Notes: generated from the sequence alone by a model not told the origin. A DNA stretch of 42,247 nucleotides from Rikenellaceae bacterium (GCA_900767375.1 CAAFYX010000007.1:1-42247); one strand, 5' to 3'; shown: positions 7,141 to 15,515, counted from the stretch's first letter. Numbers and translations: made by a program.

Positions 7141-7986
7141 TCAATGTTTGGCGGAAACCTTCCTGATGTCCTTTTTCAGGAATCCCGCCCATTTACCGGC
7201 ACCTATCCGGTGGTGGCTGAAATAATATAGCTCGTGGCTGCGGGTGTCGATGACCATTTTGTAGCAGCGGGAGCCCTTCTCCGGGCTGAACGGAGCCACT
7301 ACGAAGCTGACCATGGTGCCCGGAGCGCCTTCGTACATGGCCTGGTCCGCTTCATCCTCCTCCACGACGAAGACTCCTTTTGTGGAAGAGATGACTTCCA
7401 GCATGCTTGGATCCACATCCCCTTCTGAGAAGAGGATCCTCCTGCCGTCCCTCCTGCCGTTCCTGGAATAAATGTCGAATCCCTTGTATCCGGCCTTGTC
7501 TGAGACAAGCGCCTTCGAGGCGTAGTCCTGGATGATGTCGAGAAGCGCCGGGAGCATGACCATCTCGCGTCCGGAAGGGAACTCCGAGGCGCGGAACGGG
7601 AGGCTCGCGATGTCCACCGGTCTGTTTGTGGTGTCGTCGGTGCCGTATTTTCCGCCCTTCATCAGAGTCAGGGTGAGTATGCCGCGGTATTTGGCCTCGT
7701 CGGACCTTGCCAGAAGGAGGAAGTACTGGTCCGGATCATCCTTGAGCTGGAGATACTCCTCGCCGGAGCAGAACTCGAAAGGGGAGATGCGCCAGCCGGC
7801 CGAGACCGCTTCCTTGAGCGCCGTGTCGGTCATTCCGCTTCCTCCGAGAACCACTTTCGTGGTCCTGGCTCCGAAGTCCGCAATGTTGATTTTCTTAGTA
7901 TTGAGCCGGGCCTGGCCGCTCGTCCGGACGGGGATGAGAACGAACAGTGCGAGCAGGAGGGCCGACAATATGGAAATGCGTTTCAT
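7141..7986 (-). CDS. Exported protein of unknown function
   Basis: Starting at ATG 7986, the 281-residue protein has a standard signal peptide (MKRISILSALLLALFVLIPV, cleavage near TSGQA). The frame extends farther upstream as an open frame, but that part is arginine/proline/cysteine-rich and lies across the promoter and the opposite gene's start, so it is rejected. The mature protein has a mixed alpha/beta look, no cysteine pairs and no recognised catalytic motif. The C-terminus (YKMVIDTRSHELYYFSHHRI) reads like beta-strands. I do not recognise the family. It is first in a likely two-gene unit with the M16 peptidase, which suggests an envelope role, but that is inference. Confidence 0.65.
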   Translation of the reverse strand: MKRISILSALLLALFVLIPVRTSGQARLNTKKINIADFGARTTKVVLGGSGMTDTALKEAVSAGWRISPFEFCSGEEYLQLKDDPDQYFLLLARSDEAKYRGILTLTLMKGGKYGTDDTTNRPVDIASLPFRASEFPSGREMVMLPALLDIIQDYASKALVSDKAGYKGFDIYSRNGRRDGRRILFSEGDVDPSMLEVISSTKGVFVVEEDEADQAMYEGAPGTMVSFVVAPFSPEKGSRCYKMVIDTRSHELYYFSHHRIGAGKWAGFLKKDIRKVSAKH

Positions 7987-8013
7987 TTGGCAAGTTCGAT
8001 TGAATAACCTCCG

Positions 8014-8041
8014 CAAAGTTACAAAATAATGCTTACATTTG
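8014..8041. promoter_or_regulatory. Divergent -7 boxes between the exported-protein gene and dnaX
   Basis: Minus strand TAACTTTG (8014-8021) serves the leftward gene starting at 7986. Plus strand TACATTTG (8034-8041) serves dnaX, whose ATG is at 8064. Both fit TAnnTTTG; neither has a TTG exactly 20 nt upstream. Confidence 0.45.
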
Positions 8042-8063
8042 TAAGCTAACGTCAACAGTGGAT

Positions 8064-9761
8064 ATGGACCAGTATATAGTATCAGCCAGAAAGTACAGAC
8101 CGGACTCCTTCGAGTCCCTGATCGGTCAGGACAATATTGCCAGGACGCTGAAGAATTCCATTCTCCGCGGGCAGCTGGCTCACGCCTACCTGTTCTGCGG
8201 TCCCCGTGGGGTGGGCAAGACCAGCACGGCGAGGATATTCGCAAAGACCATTAACTGCTCCAACCCTTCGGCGGAGATGGAGCCTTGCGGCGAATGCGAG
8301 TCATGCGTCTCCTTCCGCGAAGGCCGTTCGTTCTGCATCCACGAGCTGGATGCCGCTTCGAACAACGGCGTGGAGGACATCAAGGCCCTGATGGACCAGG
8401 TCCAGATCCCTCCTCAGGTCGGAAAGTACAGCGTCTATATCATCGACGAGGTCCACATGCTGTCGCAGGCGGCGTTCAACGCCTTCCTGAAGACCCTTGA
8501 GGAACCGCCTGCACACGCCATATTCATCCTCGCCACCACTGAGAAGCACAAGATACTTCCGACCATCCTCTCCCGATGCCAGACTTACGACTTCAACCGT
8601 ATCAGCATCAGCGACATCGTCCTGAATCTCAGGAACATAGCCGACAAGGAAGGAATCACCGCGGACGACGAGTCCCTTCACATAATCGCCCAGAAGGCGG
8701 ACGGCGCCATGCGCGACGCCCTCACCATCTTCGACCAGACGGTGGCTTTCTGCGGCACTGAGATCCACTATGAGGATGTAATCAGGAACCTCAATGTCCT
8801 CGACTACGAGTATTCGTTCAAGCTTGTGGACGCCTTCCGTGGCGGCGACTACGCCAGCGCGATGCTTGTCTTCGATGAAATCCTGGCCAAGGGCTTCAAC
8901 GCCCAGCATTTCATCTCGGCGCTGAGCTCGCACCTGCGCGACCTGATAGTCAGCAGGACTGCAGGCCTCGACGCCCTTCTGGACCTTCCTGCATCACTGA
9001 AGAAACGCTACAAGGAGCAGGCGGACAGCTGTCCGCTCCAGTTCCTGTATGAAGCGCTCAATATTACCACCCAGTGCGAAGCCGGTTACAAGGCTGCGAT
9101 AAACCAGCGCCTGCATATCGAGTTCGCCCTGATGAAACTGTCATTCCTCCAGAACGGTGTCCCGGCCCCGAAGGAGGCTCCCGTTCCTGCTCCTGCACCT
9201 GCCCCGGCCCCTGAGCCGGAGCCTGTGAAGGTTTCAGAACCTGAGCCGGTGCCTGCCGTCGAGGTGAAGGCGGCGCCTGCGCCGAGGAAGCGGGCGGCGA
9301 AGGGCGGTGCCGCATTGTCATTGAACTCCCTGATGAGCGAGCCCGAGGAGATAGTGGTCGAAGCCGTATCGGCGGCTGAGCCGGGAGCGGAACTGACCGA
9401 CGAGAGGATCGCCGAATGCTGGAAGTCGCTGGCGGAGTTCTATCCTTCGTCCCCGAGACTGGCAAATACCATTGCCAATGCAAAGATCAGCGTGGAGCGT
9501 CCAGAGGGCAGTGACATACAGGTGACTTTCGTTGTGACCAACGAAGCCCAGCGTGCGTGGATCGAGTCCAACAAGCTCCACGAGCTGGAGGGACACCTGC
9601 AGAAGGTGGCGGCATGCACGGGTATCAAGCTTCTCGTGGCTGCGGCACAGTATGAGGAGGAGAAAGTCATCTATACTCCGGAGGATAAGGCAAAGTATTT
9701 GATGGAGAACGTCCCGGAGGTCATAGACATCATCAGCGACCTCGGGTTGGACCTTAAATAA
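8064..9761 (+). CDS. dnaX: DNA polymerase III subunits gamma/tau
   Basis: This is the clamp-loader ATPase of the replicative polymerase. The 565-residue protein begins DQYIVSARKYRP and shows Walker A GPRGVGKTS, a zinc-binding cysteine cluster (CGECESC), Walker B/DEVH (IIDEVHMLSQ) and sensor SRC (ILSRCQTYDF). After about residue 375 comes a proline/alanine/glutamate-rich linker and then a conserved C-terminal tau-like domain. ATG 8064 is preferred to GTG 8058 because family members start MxQY or similar. I saw no slippery run that would give a separate gamma product. lptB follows after 8 nt. Confidence 0.95.
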   Translation: MDQYIVSARKYRPDSFESLIGQDNIARTLKNSILRGQLAHAYLFCGPRGVGKTSTARIFAKTINCSNPSAEMEPCGECESCVSFREGRSFCIHELDAASNNGVEDIKALMDQVQIPPQVGKYSVYIIDEVHMLSQAAFNAFLKTLEEPPAHAIFILATTEKHKILPTILSRCQTYDFNRISISDIVLNLRNIADKEGITADDESLHIIAQKADGAMRDALTIFDQTVAFCGTEIHYEDVIRNLNVLDYEYSFKLVDAFRGGDYASAMLVFDEILAKGFNAQHFISALSSHLRDLIVSRTAGLDALLDLPASLKKRYKEQADSCPLQFLYEALNITTQCEAGYKAAINQRLHIEFALMKLSFLQNGVPAPKEAPVPAPAPAPAPEPEPVKVSEPEPVPAVEVKAAPAPRKRAAKGGAALSLNSLMSEPEEIVVEAVSAAEPGAELTDERIAECWKSLAEFYPSSPRLANTIANAKISVERPEGSDIQVTFVVTNEAQRAWIESNKLHELEGHLQKVAACTGIKLLVAAAQYEEEKVIYTPEDKAKYLMENVPEVIDIISDLGLDLK

Positions 9762-9769
9762 AGGATTGT

Positions 9770-10570
9770 ATGAAACTGCGTTGTGAGAATCTTGTAAAGA
9801 AATACGGTGTCAGAACCGTCGTCAAGGGTGTTTCCATGGAAGTGGAGCAGGGGGAGATCGTAGGTTTCCTCGGGCCTAATGGAGCGGGAAAGACCACGAG
9901 CTTCTATATGATCACCGGCCAGGTGGTCCCGAACGGTGGAAAGATCTTCCTGGATGACGAGGATATCACATCCCTTCCTATGTACAAGCGTGCGCAGAGG
10001 GGTGTGGGCTACCTTCCGCAGGAGGCTTCCGTCTTCAGGAAGATGTCGGTGGAGGACAATATCCTTTCTGTGATGGAGATGTCCGGAATGTCCAGGTCGG
10101 AAAGGATGGAAAGGCTTGAGGACCTCATCGACGAGTTCAACCTCTCAAAGGTCCGCAAGAGCCTGGGCATCCAGCTTTCCGGAGGAGAGCGCCGCCGCTG
10201 CGAGATCGCGCGGGCGCTCGCCATCGACCCTAAGTTCATCCTTCTGGACGAGCCTTTCGCCGGTGTCGACCCTATCGCTGTCGAGGACATCCAGTACATC
10301 ATCGCGAAGCTCAAATACAAGAATATCGGTGTCATCATTACCGACCACAACGTCGGCGAGACCCTTGCCATCACCGACAGGGCGTACCTCCTTTATGAAG
10401 GATCCATCCTTCAGGAAGGTACTCCCGGCGAGCTTTCCGCCAATGAGGACGTGCGTACAAAATACCTGGGATCGGGCTTCATCCTGAAGCGCTCCCAGGC
10501 TGTAGAAAAAGCAAAGGCGGAGCATGCCGCCCGCCTTATGTCCATGTCGAAGGAAGAGTCTAAAGATTGA
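9770..10570 (+). CDS. lptB: LPS export ABC transporter ATP-binding protein LptB
   Basis: LptB powers lipopolysaccharide extraction from the inner membrane with LptF/G. The 266-residue ATPase shows Walker A GPNGAGKTTSF, the Q-loop region YLPQEASVF, signature LSGGERRR, Walker B FILLDEPFAGVDP and H-loop TDHNVGETL. The EASVFRKMSVEDNI stretch is characteristic of LptB rather than of other ABC ATPases. It is about 25 residues longer than E. coli LptB because of a basic/acidic C-terminal tail (KAKAEHAARLMSMSKEESKD). It is cotranscribed with dnaX and its end overlaps the convergent response regulator by 11 nt. Confidence 0.94.
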   Translation: MKLRCENLVKKYGVRTVVKGVSMEVEQGEIVGFLGPNGAGKTTSFYMITGQVVPNGGKIFLDDEDITSLPMYKRAQRGVGYLPQEASVFRKMSVEDNILSVMEMSGMSRSERMERLEDLIDEFNLSKVRKSLGIQLSGGERRRCEIARALAIDPKFILLDEPFAGVDPIAVEDIQYIIAKLKYKNIGVIITDHNVGETLAITDRAYLLYEGSILQEGTPGELSANEDVRTKYLGSGFILKRSQAVEKAKAEHAARLMSMSKEESKD

Positions 10571-11705
10571 CGAAGTCCTTCACGTTCTGGGCCGTGACTT
10601 CGGGGTCCCCGAGGATCAGGAGCCTGTCCACGACGTTGTCCAGTTCTCTGATATTTCCCGGCCAGTCCTTCTGCTGAAGTAGCTTGACAGCTTCCTTCGA
10701 GAATGATCTCGGCTTGCTCCCTTCGGTATATTTCTCGAGGAAGTGCTGGATCAGCACAGGGATGTCATCCTTGCGCTCGTTGAGGCTCGGGACATTGATC
10801 ACTATCACGCTGAGACGATGGTAGAGGTCCTCCCTGAAATTGCCCTTCTCTATTTCCTCCTTCAGGTTTTTGTTGGTCGCGGCTATGACGCGGACATCCA
10901 CTTCGATGTCCTTGTCGGAGCCCACGCGGGAGAGCTTCCTCTCCTGGAGGACGCGGAGGACCTTTGCCTGGGCGGCCAGGCTCATGTCGCCGATCTCGTC
11001 GAGGAAGAGGGTGCCGCCGTCGGCCTGCTCGAACTTGCCCTTGTGCTGCTTGATGGCTGAGGTGAACGAGCCTTTCTCATGGCCGAAGAGCTCGCTTTCG
11101 ATGAGCTCGGAAGGGATGGCGGCGCAATTGACCTCGATGAAAGGCATGGTGCTGCGCTGGCTTTGCTGGTGCAGGTTGCGGGCGACGAGCTCCTTTCCGG
11201 AGCCGTTGGGACCTATGATGAGGACACGGGCGTCGGTCGGGGCGACCTTCGATATCATGGTGCGGATGCGTTCCATCGGCTCCGAGCTGCCGATCATCTC
11301 TGCACCGTATACTTTCTTCTTCAGGATCTTGGTCTCCTTGACCAGGCTCGCCATTTCGGTGGCGTTCTTTATCGTAATCAGTATGCGGTTCAGGTCCAGC
11401 GGCTTCTGGATGAAGTCGAAGGCTCCTTTCTTGATGCATTCAACTGCCGTGTCGATGTCTCCGTGGCCGGAGATCATCACAATAGCAGCTTCCACTCCCA
11501 TCGCCTTGATGCGGTCCAGGACTTCCATTCCGTCCATGTTGGGCATCTTTATATCGCAGAATATCAGGTTGTATTTCTCCTTTTCGACCATCTGGATGGC
11601 GGCGGCTCCGTCCTCCGCTGCGTCCACTTCAAAACCTTCATCCGTAAGGATCTCCTTCATGGAGTTCCTGATAGCTCTTTCGTCATCAACTACAAGTATT
11701 CTCAT
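10560..11705 (-). CDS. NtrC-family sigma-54 response regulator without a DNA-binding domain
   Basis: This 381-residue regulator has a receiver domain (1-115) with acidic pocket D7/D8, phospho-acceptor D51 and K101. A sigma-54-interacting AAA+ domain (about 135-375) follows, with Walker A GPNGSGKE (165-172), Walker B GGTLFLDEIGD (230-240) and WPGNIREL (348-355). The sigma-54 contact loop reads GSFTSA (212-217) instead of the usual GAFTGA. The protein stops at residue 381, right after the AAA+ domain, so the Fis-type helix-turn-helix is missing. The stop codon overlaps lptB's end, and I saw no frameshift into a hidden HTH. A plausible partner is the NtrY-like kinase at 17673-21221. Target genes cannot be inferred. 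Confidence 0.88.
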   Translation of the reverse strand: MRILVVDDERAIRNSMKEILTDEGFEVDAAEDGAAAIQMVEKEKYNLIFCDIKMPNMDGMEVLDRIKAMGVEAAIVMISGHGDIDTAVECIKKGAFDFIQKPLDLNRILITIKNATEMASLVKETKILKKKVYGAEMIGSSEPMERIRTMISKVAPTDARVLIIGPNGSGKELVARNLHQQSQRSTMPFIEVNCAAIPSELIESELFGHEKGSFTSAIKQHKGKFEQADGGTLFLDEIGDMSLAAQAKVLRVLQERKLSRVGSDKDIEVDVRVIAATNKNLKEEIEKGNFREDLYHRLSVIVINVPSLNERKDDIPVLIQHFLEKYTEGSKPRSFSKEAVKLLQQKDWPGNIRELDNVVDRLLILGDPEVTAQNVKDFVNL

Positions 11706-11771
11706 AACAATTCGTTTTGGGATTGCTCAACAAATATCGGACAAAATTCGGTTTTTCAGTAAAAAATGCAT

Positions 11772-11779
11772 TAACTTTG
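11772..11779 (+). promoter_or_regulatory. Candidate -7 box for the alkaline phosphatase gene
   Basis: TAACTTTG fits TAnnTTTG and lies 33 nt before the chosen ATG at 11813, leaving a leader of about 25-30 nt. It lies inside the longer open frame from 11717, which argues against that earlier start. No TTG at 20-nt spacing. Confidence 0.4.
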
Positions 11780-11812
11780 TTTGAATTGATAACATTAAAC
11801 GCACTTAATATT

Positions 11813-13261
11813 ATGAAGTATTCGAGAATCCTTGCAAAGGCCATTGTAATTTCCCTAAGTATCCTTGTTGCAGCTTTCCCAGCTGATGCAAGAAAGAAGG
11901 CCAAGTCTTCGGAAGCCCCTGAGGCACCGAAATATGTGTTCTATCTGATCGGTGACGGTATGGGCATCAATGAAGTCCGCGGTACGGAGATTTACAACCA
12001 GGCCACCGGCAACGGACCTGCCGAAGTGAATTTCTTCCATTTCCCCGTGAGGACTTTCGTGACCACACACTCCGCAACTTCGCTCGTGACGGATTCCGCG
12101 GCTGCGGGAACCGCCCTTGCCACCGGCACCAAGACCTATAACAACGCCATGGGAGTGGGAACTGACAAGCTTCCTCTCTCCAACCTTACGGAGTGGGCTT
12201 CCGCCAAGGGCTTCGGCTGCGGCGTCGCCTCCAGTGTCGGAGTGAACCATGCCACCCCTGCAGCGTTCTATGCCCATACTGAGGACAGGAACAACTATGA
12301 GGTGATCACAAAGCAGCTTATCGACGCCGGACAGATCAGCTTCGCCGCCGGCTCCGCCCTTCTCAACGAGAAGCGCAAGACCGGACACGACAGCGCAGAT
12401 CTTGAGAACATGGTCAAGGAAGCGGGCATCGCCGTAGTCTATGGCAAGGAAGGCATCGCCGGCACCGACATGGCCGCTCTCCAGCAGCGCGTGCTCTGCC
12501 TCGATGTCCCGGGAGGTTCGGATGACCTCACCGCCGCGATCAACCGCAGGGGCGGGGAGACCGAGCTCACCGATTTCGTGAACGCCGGCATCGACTACCT
12601 CTACGGCCATTTTGCCCAGAAAGGCTTTTTCTTCATGATTGAAGGCGGCGCCATCGACCACCACGGCCACAACGATGATGCAGCCTCCGACTTCTGGGAG
12701 GTCAATGATTTCGCCAAGGCCATTGACGCCGTCCTTGCATTCTACGACCAGCACCCTGACGAGACCCTCATCGTCATCACGGCCGACCACGAGACCGGTG
12801 GATTGATGCTCGGCGCAGGCCAGTACGAGATGAATCCTTCCAGACTCTCCGCCCAGAAATATGATCAGGGATACATAAACAACGCTTTCCGCAAGCTTTC
12901 CGAAGGCGGAAATGTCCCTACCTGGGAGGATGTCCAGAACTTCTTCAAGGAGTATCTCGGCATCGGAGAGACCATAAGGCTGCGTCCTGACCAGATGGCT
13001 TCCCTCAAGGCCATGTATGACAGGCAGTTCGGACAGAAGGAAGGAGAAGAGACAGTGAAGACCCTTTATTCTTCGAACTCCAGGATGGTTGCTGAAGCCA
13101 TGATACTTGCTGACAAGGCCGCCGGTTACGGCTGGAGTTTCGGCTGTCACTCCGGCTCACCTGTCGGACTGTATGCAAAGGGATGCCGCGCCGGGGATTT
13201 TCTGAAGTGCACGGACAATACCGACATTCCAAAGATGATCCGCACCGTTGCGGGTTACTAA
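11813..13261 (+). CDS. Alkaline phosphatase (PhoA superfamily), exported
   Basis: The 482-residue enzyme hydrolyses phosphomonoesters in the periplasm. It begins with a signal peptide (MKYSRILAKAIVISLSILVA, cleavage near FPADA). Visible metal and active-site motifs are YLIGDGMG, the serine nucleophile region TDSAAAGTALATGTK, EGGAIDHHGHNDD and ITADHETGG. The late histidine lies in GCHSGSPVGLYAKG. All zinc- and magnesium-site motifs appear present, so activity is expected. The length fits the family. cmk begins 10 nt downstream, so the two may be cotranscribed, although their roles are unrelated. No phosphate-regulon box can be judged by eye. Confidence 0.92.
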   Translation: MKYSRILAKAIVISLSILVAAFPADARKKAKSSEAPEAPKYVFYLIGDGMGINEVRGTEIYNQATGNGPAEVNFFHFPVRTFVTTHSATSLVTDSAAAGTALATGTKTYNNAMGVGTDKLPLSNLTEWASAKGFGCGVASSVGVNHATPAAFYAHTEDRNNYEVITKQLIDAGQISFAAGSALLNEKRKTGHDSADLENMVKEAGIAVVYGKEGIAGTDMAALQQRVLCLDVPGGSDDLTAAINRRGGETELTDFVNAGIDYLYGHFAQKGFFFMIEGGAIDHHGHNDDAASDFWEVNDFAKAIDAVLAFYDQHPDETLIVITADHETGGLMLGAGQYEMNPSRLSAQKYDQGYINNAFRKLSEGGNVPTWEDVQNFFKEYLGIGETIRLRPDQMASLKAMYDRQFGQKEGEETVKTLYSSNSRMVAEAMILADKAAGYGWSFGCHSGSPVGLYAKGCRAGDFLKCTDNTDIPKMIRTVAGY

Positions 13262-13271
13262 CAGATATTCT

Positions 13272-13973
13272 ATGACAATACCTGATATCACCATAGCCGT
13301 CGACGGCTATTCATCCACAGGGAAAAGTTCTTTCGCGAAACTTGTCGCGAAAGAATTTTCCTTCTTATACCTTGACTCCGGCGCGATGTACAGGGCGGTG
13401 ACGCTCTTCGCCCAGGAGAACGGCATTATTGACAAGGATGGGAACATCGACCACGCTGCTCTCAAAAGTGCCTTGGATAACGATGTAGACATACATTTCG
13501 AGCATACCGACGAAGGCTGCAAGACCTTCATCGGGAGCCGTTGCGTGGAGCGCGAGATCCGTTCCATGAGCGTATCCTCACAGGTCAGCCCGATTTCGGC
13601 CATCGCTTTCGTCAGGCATTTCGTCGATGACAAGCTCCACTGGTTTGCCCGGAACGGGCGTGTGATCATGGACGGACGCGATATCGGCTCCACCGTGTTC
13701 CCGGATGCGGAGCTGAAGATATTCATGACCGCCAGACCGGAAGTCCGCGCGAAGAGACGCTATGACGAGATGGTAATGAAGGGTGACAACCCTGTCCTTG
13801 AGGATGTGATGAAGAATCTTCAGGAACGTGACTATATCGACTCGCACCGGGAGGCCTCCCCTCTGAGGAGACCTGAAGATGCATATATGATGGACAACTC
13901 CGACATGACCCTCCATGAGGAGGTGGTGTGGATCCTCGGCCTGCTTCAGGGGAAGTTCGGCATTCTCGAGTAG
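13272..13973 (+). CDS. cmk: Cytidylate kinase
   Basis: Cmk phosphorylates CMP and dCMP to the diphosphates. From ATG 13272 the protein has 233 residues. It shows the P-loop DGYSSTGKSSFAK (the family usually has G-P-x-x-S/A-G-K), the substrate site YLDSGAMYRAVT and IMDGRDIGSTVFPDA. The LID region is RRYDEMVMKG. The start at 13248 would overlap the phosphatase and is rejected. The P-loop codons fold into a very stable hairpin (13321-13361), described separately, with codon choices (AAA, TTT) unlike the surrounding gene. ispH follows after 3 nt, an arrangement common in this phylum. Confidence 0.93.
   Translation: MTIPDITIAVDGYSSTGKSSFAKLVAKEFSFLYLDSGAMYRAVTLFAQENGIIDKDGNIDHAALKSALDNDVDIHFEHTDEGCKTFIGSRCVEREIRSMSVSSQVSPISAIAFVRHFVDDKLHWFARNGRVIMDGRDIGSTVFPDAELKIFMTARPEVRAKRRYDEMVMKGDNPVLEDVMKNLQERDYIDSHREASPLRRPEDAYMMDNSDMTLHEEVVWILGLLQGKFGILE
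13321..13361 (+). other. Very stable hairpin within the 5' coding part of cmk
   Basis: GGAAAA-g-TTCTTTCGCGA (13321-13338) pairs with TCGCGAAAGAATTTTCC (13345-13361). This gives 17 pairs with one bulged G and a 6-nt loop AACTTG. It starts 49 nt after the A of the start codon. On DNA it is also an 11-bp perfect dyad (TTCTTTCGCGA / TCGCGAAAGAA). The right arm ends in TTTTCC, so it even resembles an intrinsic terminator. Confidence 0.7.
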
Positions 13974-13976
13974 ATT

Positions 13977-14870
13977 ATGGCTTTCAGTGTGGAAATAGAT
14001 CCCGATTCTGGGTTCTGCGGGGGAGTTATCCGTGCTATCGGCAGCGCCGAGAAGTTCCTTGAGGCATCCGGGGGAGGATGTCTCTATTCTCTGGGTGCCA
14101 TCGTCCACAATGAGGAGGAGCTTGAGCGCCTCGGTCGCGAGGGGCTTGTAACCATTGACAAGGAGGCTTTTCTGAAGATGAAGGGGGCGGCCGGGGAGAC
14201 TCTGCTTATCCGTGCTCACGGGGAGCCGCCGCAGACGTATGTCGAGGCCAAGGAGCTGGGATTCAATGTTATAGACTGCACCTGCCCGGTAGTCCTGAAG
14301 CTTCAGGCCAGCATCCGCGAAGCGTATGCAAGGCTGAAGCCGGCCGGCGGGCAGCTGGTGATCTTCGGGAAGATCGGCCATGCCGAGGTCCTGGGGCTTG
14401 TGGGTCAGGTAGGGGGTGATGCGCTGGTCGTTGAGGATATCTCCATGCTGGAACGGGCGGTGGAGGACGGACGGTTCAGAACGGACGCTCCCACCGAGGT
14501 CTTCTCCCAGACCACGAAGAGCCCGGCGGGGTTTGACGAAATCTGCAAGCGCCTGGCTGCACTTCTGCCCATCGGGAAGCTTGTCGTGCACAACACCATC
14601 TGCCGGCAGGTGGCCATGAGACATGAGAAACTGTCCCAGTTCGCCCTTTCGCATGATGTGATACTCTTTGTGTCAGGAAAGTCGAGCTCTAATGGGAAAG
14701 TTCTTTGCGATCTTTGCAAGTCCCTGAATATCAGGACATACCATATAGGCTCCGAGAGGGAGGTTAAAAAGGAGTGGTTCAAGGACGTCGACCGTGTGGG
14801 GGTATGCGGGGCTACGTCCACCCCGAAGTGGCTGCTGGACAGGGTGGCCGCTTATGTGGCTGGACTATAG
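13977..14870 (+). CDS. ispH: 4-hydroxy-3-methylbut-2-enyl diphosphate reductase
   Basis: IspH (LytB) is the last enzyme of the MEP isoprenoid pathway and uses a [4Fe-4S] cluster to make IPP and DMAPP. The three cluster cysteines are visible in GFCGGV (N-terminus), DCTCPVV and NTICRQ. Substrate-binding regions include VHNEEE, RAHGEPP, GHAEVLG and the C-terminal SSSNGKVL and GATSTPKW. At 297 residues it is a normal length and is the stand-alone form without an S1-domain extension. It lies 3 nt after cmk and is probably translated from the same message. Confidence 0.95.
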   Translation: MAFSVEIDPDSGFCGGVIRAIGSAEKFLEASGGGCLYSLGAIVHNEEELERLGREGLVTIDKEAFLKMKGAAGETLLIRAHGEPPQTYVEAKELGFNVIDCTCPVVLKLQASIREAYARLKPAGGQLVIFGKIGHAEVLGLVGQVGGDALVVEDISMLERAVEDGRFRTDAPTEVFSQTTKSPAGFDEICKRLAALLPIGKLVVHNTICRQVAMRHEKLSQFALSHDVILFVSGKSSSNGKVLCDLCKSLNIRTYHIGSEREVKKEWFKDVDRVGVCGATSTPKWLLDRVAAYVAGL

Positions 14871-14875
14871 TTTTT

Positions 14876-14906
14876 TTGCATTTCCGAAGGCAAATATGTA
14901 TTTTTG
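14876..14906 (+). promoter_or_regulatory. Promoter of efp
   Basis: TTG (14876-14878), exactly 20 nt, then TATTTTTG (14899-14906) fits the Bacteroidota TTG/TAnnTTTG promoter. The efp ATG is at 14940, giving a leader of roughly 27-30 nt, which is AT-rich. Confidence 0.65.
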
Positions 14907-14939
14907 CGAATCTGAAAATTAATATAAAACAATATTTTT

Positions 14940-15506
14940 ATGGCAACAACAGCTGATTTCAAGAACGGACTTTATCTTAAGTTTAATGACAAGCCTTGTA
15001 TGATCGTTTATTTCCAGCACGTAAAGCCTGGAAAGGGACCTGCTTTCGTAAAGACCAAACTTCGTAACCTTGAGAACGGACGTATCCTTGAGAATACTTT
15101 CACCGCTGGTGCAAAGATCGAGACCATCGAGGTCGAGCGCCGTCCATATCAGTTCCTTTTCGCAGAGGAGGATGGATTCAACTTCATGCACGAGGAGACT
15201 TATGAGCAGATCAAGCTCCCTAAGGAGGTTGTCGAGAACTCTGATCTCATGAAGGAAGGCCAGCATGTGGAGATGATGTTCGTAACCGGACCTGAGGAGA
15301 GATGCCTCACCTGTGAGCTCCCTACCTACGTGACCCTTACTGTGACATATTCAGAGCCTGCTGTAAAGGGCAACACCGCTTCCACTTCAGCTCTCAAGGA
15401 AGTCACCCTCGAGACTGGTGCGAAGATCATGGTCCCTCTTTTCATCAACACCGATGACGTCATCACGGTCAATACCACAGACCGTTCATACGGCCAGAGA
15501 GTCTAA
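14940..15506 (+). CDS. efp: Translation elongation factor P
   Basis: EF-P binds between the P and E sites of stalled ribosomes and promotes peptide bond formation at polyproline stretches. The 188-residue protein has the KOW-like domain I with the tip loop HVKPGKGPAFVKTKLRNL. Domain II begins near FLFAEEDGFNFMH. The C-terminal OB domain ends with the signature LETGAKIMVPLFINTDD. Pro follows Lys-Gly in the loop where many bacteria have Gly; to my knowledge this is normal in Bacteroidota. It has its own strong promoter, and the esterase-like gene starts 9 nt downstream. Confidence 0.96.
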   Translation: MATTADFKNGLYLKFNDKPCMIVYFQHVKPGKGPAFVKTKLRNLENGRILENTFTAGAKIETIEVERRPYQFLFAEEDGFNFMHEETYEQIKLPKEVVENSDLMKEGQHVEMMFVTGPEERCLTCELPTYVTLTVTYSEPAVKGNTASTSALKEVTLETGAKIMVPLFINTDDVITVNTTDRSYGQRV

Positions 15507-15515
15507 TTTTTCTTG

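Noticed and set aside
7987..8244. N-terminal extension of the exported protein gene upstream of ATG 7986
   Set aside because: It would bury the signal peptide, run through the promoter boxes and overlap dnaX.
8064..9761. Programmed frameshift in dnaX producing a separate gamma subunit
   Set aside because: No A-AAA-AAG-type slippery run followed by an early stop was seen near the domain III border.
14940..15506. EF-P tip loop reading PGKGP instead of PGKGG taken as an unusual variant
   Set aside because: As far as I recall this is the ordinary form in Bacteroidota.
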